Source of the DNA: Campylobacter concisus
GTDB taxonomy: Bacteria; Campylobacterota; Campylobacteria; Campylobacterales; Campylobacteraceae
DNA: 15,605 bases
Assembly: GCF_003049735.1 (NCBI RefSeq)
Contig: NZ_PIRM01000010.1
Span: 1 to 15,605, forward strand
Reading direction: 5' to 3'
Position numbers and translations under genes: made by a program. The notes under the pieces are model-generated. The model was given only the letters and a program-made list of their open reading frames with translations. It searched no databases and was not told where the DNA came from. Positions 13,134 to 15,605 of this stretch are shown here, piece after piece (positions within the stretch are counted from its first letter, which is position 1; each line of letters starts with the position of its first letter).

Positions 13134-13316
13134 ATGAGTAGATTTCAGTATCTTAATCTTGCTATATTTTTTGGATTAGGATTCTTTTTGTATGGATTTA
13201 TTTTTGCGAAGTATCACTACAAATTTACGATTTTTTTTGGGTTTTTAGGTCTATTTTGGGGTGGCTTAGTGGCATTTCTTATTCTAATGGCATGGAATGA
13301 TGATGAAAGAGAATAA
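13134..13316 (+). CDS. Small membrane protein preceding mobC (60 aa)
   Basis: ATG at 13134 follows an AGGAG site a short distance after the oriT hairpins. The 60-residue product has two membrane segments (about residues 8-25 and 31-52), rich in Phe, Gly and Leu. It has a short basic loop (KYHYK) between them and an acidic tail (NDDERE). The C-terminal codons overlap the start of mobC, so it is the first gene of the mobilization operon. I do not know a named family. A membrane anchor for the relaxosome or an exclusion protein would suit the place. Confidence 0.7.
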   Translation: MSRFQYLNLAIFFGLGFFLYGFIFAKYHYKFTIFFGFLGLFWGGLVAFLILMAWNDDERE

Positions 13317-13620
13317 AACAATAACCAAAATTTTAAGATTAACACCTAGCGAAAATGAAAAAATTCAAGACAAGCTTGATAAATTAGGTGGGGTTACATT
13401 TTCAAAATTTGCTATAAATTCGATGCTTTCGCGACCACTTACAAAGACACCAATTACTAAAGAACTAATCTTGGAGCTATCGAGACAAGGAAGTAACCTA
13501 AATCAGATAGCGAGGAGTTTAAATCAAAACAAGAGTCTTGATCGAGTGGCGCTCTCATTAATAAATCAATCACTGGAGCGCCTAAATGAACTATATGAGA
13601 TATTGAGCGATGATAGTTAA
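13297..13620 (+). CDS. mobC: MobC-type relaxosome accessory protein
   Basis: Three ATG codons stand in a row (13297, 13300, 13303). The GGA at 13294-13296 is best spaced for the third, so the protein has 105-107 residues. The second half carries the MobC signature L-S-R-Q-G-S-N-L-N-Q-I-A-R-S-L-N. The N-terminal part (KILRLTPSENEKIQ, then FSKFAINSML) is a ribbon-helix-helix-like DNA-binding segment. MobC proteins bind oriT and help the relaxase open the nick region. The gene overlaps the 60-residue membrane protein before it and the relaxase after it (13610). The same C-before-A overlap is seen in ColE1, where the gene is mbeC. Confidence 0.88.
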   Translation: MMMKENKTITKILRLTPSENEKIQDKLDKLGGVTFSKFAINSMLSRPLTKTPITKELILELSRQGSNLNQIARSLNQNKSLDRVALSLINQSLERLNELYEILSDDS

Positions 13621-15433
13621 ATTTTTACCAACTAGAGACGGCGGCGGACTTGGCAGCGTAAATTATTTGCTCAATGAACGACAAGAACAAGGTACAGCAC
13701 GAGTCTTAAAAGGCAATGAAGCACAGACTAGAGCTATTATAAGTCAAATTCACTACAAGCAAAAAACAACCTTTGGAGTGTTGTCGTTTGCAGAAAAAGC
13801 CAGTGACATAAGCAATGAAACAAAGCAAGAGATTATAAAAGACTTTGAACGACATCTACTCGGTGATTATATGAAAGATCGAGTAAATATTCTTTGGGTA
13901 GAGCATAGCGATAAAGATGGACGACTAGAGCTAAATTTTTTAATCCCTAAAATTGATCTAGTGAGTGGTAAAAGTTTTAACCCATACTATGATAAGCGTG
14001 ATCGCACAAATATTAATTTATGGAAAAGAACTATCAACGATGAATATAATTTCATCAGCCCAGACGATCCAAAAAATCAGTATAACCAAAACCGTCACAA
14101 AGCTACGATAGAGCAGCACAACACAATTATAGAATTAGACAATCAATTAAAAGATCTTGTATCACAAGGATTAATAATAAATCGCACGCATCTAATAGAG
14201 CTTTTAAGCTCTAGTGGCTACGAAGTTACAAGGCAGCCAAAAAGTGGAATAAGTATCAAAATACCAAATCAAAAAAAACCATTTAGACTAAAAGGAGGCA
14301 TCTACAGTGCAGAATTCACAGACCTTAAAGGACTTAGCGAACTCGGCGAAAGCCAATCAAGACGAATTCAACAATACGCTAATAGAGATACACAAGCAGA
14401 GTGTATCGCAAATAGAGCAAGACTTGAAAAATTCATATCGACACGAGATAAACGAAATCAAAAACGATATAAAGAACAGACTATCTCCGACAATATCGCA
14501 AATAGCGAACATAAGAAGCGAGATAATACAGCAAGTTACTCCAAGCTTAACGGAAAAAATATTCAATGGCTTGGTGTTATCAATCGCAATGATATCTCTA
14601 TGCCTAGGATTTTTAGCGTGTTTCTGGCTCAATCGGACAGAAATACAATATTATCAATCAGAGAACGAGAGATTAAGAGAAGAGAACAAAGTGCTAAACG
14701 AGTGGCAAATTCCAGTGAATTATCGAACAGAACAAGCCAACAAAACAACTGGCAAAGCAGAGAGGTATCTAGTGTTGCCACCACAAACACTATCACAGAT
14801 GAAGGACGGAACTCAATATTTACAACTGAATTATGGAGGTCTGTAAATGACGGCGTTAGAGACGGAATTATTGAACGAGGTAGAGAGATTGCAAGACGAA
14901 AATATAGAGCTGCAAGGAGCTTACGAGAATTTGCGCAAAGCGAGAACGTCTCTATATTACAGCGACTTAGCAGAGAAATACAAACAAGAGCTAGAGAATA
15001 TATTATTAACACACAAGAACGAACTAGACAACTTAGACAAAGAGCAGAGCGAGATAGGGAATATCAAAATCGAATTAAATCAGCTCTTAGAGAATGGCAA
15101 GAACGAATATTTAATAGCGGAATATCACAAATTAGAGAACGATTACAAAGCTTTGCAAAACAATTATATCTTATTAGAAACAGAGTTATTGACAATCAAA
15201 GAGACACTAAACAAAAGCTTGGAGGATATGGAGAAGTTGTTTCAGGAAGCATACAACGAATTAACAACCAATATGGCGGAAAATTTAGAGAAAGCCTGGA
15301 AAAGCAAACTGCAGCAGCTATTACCACTTGTGGATATGAAATTGAACGAGAGCTAAAAAAGCCTGAAAGGCAAAGGATGGTAGAGCTAAAAAGATCAAAG
15401 GAGAGATCTCGCCATATTCAAATGGGTTTTTAG
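13610..15433 (+). CDS. mobA: Relaxase of the ColE1/MbeA (MOBP5, HEN) type
   Basis: The first 150 residues hold the relaxase. It starts MIVKFLPTRDGGG, with the likely catalytic Tyr19 in SVNYLL. Motif III (WVEHSDKDGRLELNF) gives His99, Glu107 and Asn109. This HEN triad in place of three histidines marks the ColE1 MbeA branch. NPYYDKRDR follows. It would nick oriT and pilot the strand through a helper plasmid's type IV system, because no coupling protein or channel genes are present here. From about residue 230 the protein is very rich in Arg, Gln, Asn and Ser. This is the part whose DNA also encodes MobB and MobD in another frame, so its composition is a by-product of double coding. Start ATG overlaps mobC. 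Confidence 0.92.
   Translation: MIVKFLPTRDGGGLGSVNYLLNERQEQGTARVLKGNEAQTRAIISQIHYKQKTTFGVLSFAEKASDISNETKQEIIKDFERHLLGDYMKDRVNILWVEHSDKDGRLELNFLIPKIDLVSGKSFNPYYDKRDRTNINLWKRTINDEYNFISPDDPKNQYNQNRHKATIEQHNTIIELDNQLKDLVSQGLIINRTHLIELLSSSGYEVTRQPKSGISIKIPNQKKPFRLKGGIYSAEFTDLKGLSELGESQSRRIQQYANRDTQAECIANRARLEKFISTRDKRNQKRYKEQTISDNIANSEHKKRDNTASYSKLNGKNIQWLGVINRNDISMPRIFSVFLAQSDRNTILSIREREIKRREQSAKRVANSSELSNRTSQQNNWQSREVSSVATTNTITDEGRNSIFTTELWRSVNDGVRDGIIERGREIARRKYRAARSLREFAQSENVSILQRLSREIQTRAREYIINTQERTRQLRQRAERDREYQNRIKSALREWQERIFNSGISQIRERLQSFAKQLYLIRNRVIDNQRDTKQKLGGYGEVVSGSIQRINNQYGGKFRESLEKQTAAAITTCGYEIERELKKPERQRMVELKRSKERSRHIQMGF
14307..14846 (+). CDS. mobB: MobB/MbeB-like protein nested in the relaxase gene
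   Basis: This 179-residue frame lies wholly inside mobA in a different reading frame. It starts with GTG at 14307 after a perfect AAAGGAGG eight bases upstream, which would be unexpected for a chance frame. Residues 1-80 are helical and Gln/Asn/Lys-rich (KDLANSAKANQDEFNNTL). Residues 88-108 form one strong membrane segment (GLVLSIAMISLCLGFLACFWL). A short coiled coil (SENERLREENKVLNEW) follows. MbeB of ColE1 has the same position, size (about 170) and membrane tendency, and it stabilises the relaxosome. The stop TAA is followed at once by the ATG of mobD. Confidence 0.84.
   Translation: MQNSQTLKDLANSAKANQDEFNNTLIEIHKQSVSQIEQDLKNSYRHEINEIKNDIKNRLSPTISQIANIRSEIIQQVTPSLTEKIFNGLVLSIAMISLCLGFLACFWLNRTEIQYYQSENERLREENKVLNEWQIPVNYRTEQANKTTGKAERYLVLPPQTLSQMKDGTQYLQLNYGGL
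14847..15356 (+). CDS. mobD: MobD/MbeD-like coiled-coil protein nested in the relaxase gene
   Basis: ATG at 14847 directly abuts the mobB stop and has GGAGGT upstream. The frame lies inside mobA, in the same frame as mobB. The product begins MTALETELLNEVERLQDENIEL, which strongly resembles the start of ColE1-type MbeD (MTELE-x2-LLNALEQLQ). Nearly all 169 residues predict as coiled coil, with heptads of Leu and Ile; one short Trp/Leu-rich stretch is near 150. ColE1 MbeD is much shorter, so this copy has an extended coil. In the ColE1 group MbeD has been linked to mobilization efficiency and entry exclusion. I am sure of the family by position and N-terminus, less so of the role. Confidence 0.82.
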   Translation: MTALETELLNEVERLQDENIELQGAYENLRKARTSLYYSDLAEKYKQELENILLTHKNELDNLDKEQSEIGNIKIELNQLLENGKNEYLIAEYHKLENDYKALQNNYILLETELLTIKETLNKSLEDMEKLFQEAYNELTTNMAENLEKAWKSKLQQLLPLVDMKLNES

Positions 15434-15521
15434 TTTTTCTTAAGATAGCTTTTGAATTTGATATAAAAATAAATTTGAAGAATTTGTAGGCTAAATTTAT
15501 ACCCTAAAATAGGGGCTTAGA
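15434..15521. other. Spacer between mobilization genes and iterons
   Basis: This gene-free, A+T-rich segment contains a small dyad, CCCTA-AAA-TAGGG, at 15502-15514, next to the iteron array. It may be part of the origin or the terminator of the mobilization operon. Nothing else is visible. Confidence 0.35.
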
Positions 15522-15605
15522 ATGCAATAATTATCCGCTCTTTGTAAGTAATTATCCTTTCTTTGCAAGAGAATTATCCGCTCTTTGTAAGTAATTATCC
15601 TTTCT
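15522..15605. repeat. Iterons at the right end, identical to the left end
   Basis: A degenerate iteron (ATGCAATAATTATCC, 15522-15536) is followed by one full 43-bp unit (15537-15579) and 26 bp of another (15580-15605). The last 69 bases are identical to bases 1-69. The array is therefore one origin cut by linearisation of a circular sequence, with overlap at the ends. Confidence 0.9.

Noticed and set aside
14629..15012. Minus-strand frame of 127 residues in the mobilization region
   Set aside because: The region is already double-coding on the plus strand. A third, antisense gene has no supporting start signal.

Overview
The window looks like one complete small mobilizable plasmid of about 15.5 kb from a Campylobacter-like epsilonproteobacterium. 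The evidence is the low G+C, the many AAATTTAAA-type runs, AAGGA ribosome sites, TATAAT promoters with weak -35 boxes, a Rep_3 initiator, and a par locus. The last 69 bases (15537-15605) repeat the first 69 bases exactly, inside a 43-bp tandem iteron unit. The ends therefore very probably join into a circle. I see no resistance gene, transposase, tRNA, rRNA or CRISPR array. C. concisus is a plausible host, but this is inference.

Layout. (1) 15502-160: replication origin with iterons and an A+T-rich stretch, then the initiator gene rep (160-1125). (2) 1176-1929: a leftward LexA/CI-type (S24) repressor whose promoter is interleaved with a strong rightward promoter. (3) 1930-5150: a structured leader, a 38-residue lipoprotein overlapping a 338-aa exported protein, then a 584-aa protein with a calcium-loop motif. 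(4) 5181-6104: partition operator, a ParA-like ATPase and a ribbon-helix-helix protein. (5) 6130-9577, rightward, and 9588-12480, leftward: the accessory core. (6) 12572-12923: two tiny membrane proteins. (7) 13011-15433: a ColE1-type mobilization region with oriT, a small membrane protein, MobC, an HEN relaxase, and MobB and MobD encoded wholly inside the relaxase gene in another frame.

The most interesting part is an apparently two-step export system. Three proteins (6130-6687, 8204-8704, 11845-12480) share one design. Each has a Sec signal peptide ending at residue 20, then about 30 residues ending in a bacteriocin-style double-glycine leader (L-x3-[DE]-[LM]-x2-V-x-G-G), then a mature domain of 113-160 residues. 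Classical double-glycine leaders are cut by the C39 domain of an ABC exporter. Here there is no ABC exporter. Instead there is a free C39 cysteine peptidase with its own signal peptide and a full Gln/Cys/His/Asp set, translationally overlapped with an outer-membrane beta-barrel gene. The natural reading is Sec export, double-glycine trimming in the periplasm, and passage through or assembly at the outer membrane. The nearest known analogy is FapD (C39) with FapF (outer-membrane channel) of the Pseudomonas Fap amyloid system.

Each of the three substrates is followed by a gene for a protein with no signal peptide. The partners of the two most similar substrates are paralogues of each other, so substrate and partner seem to duplicate together. 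The exported 338-aa protein followed by the 584-aa protein looks like a fourth, more distant module. An autocleavable repressor and a palindromic, Fur-box-like promoter element suggest regulated expression. Functions of the exported proteins and partners are not recognisable from sequence alone.
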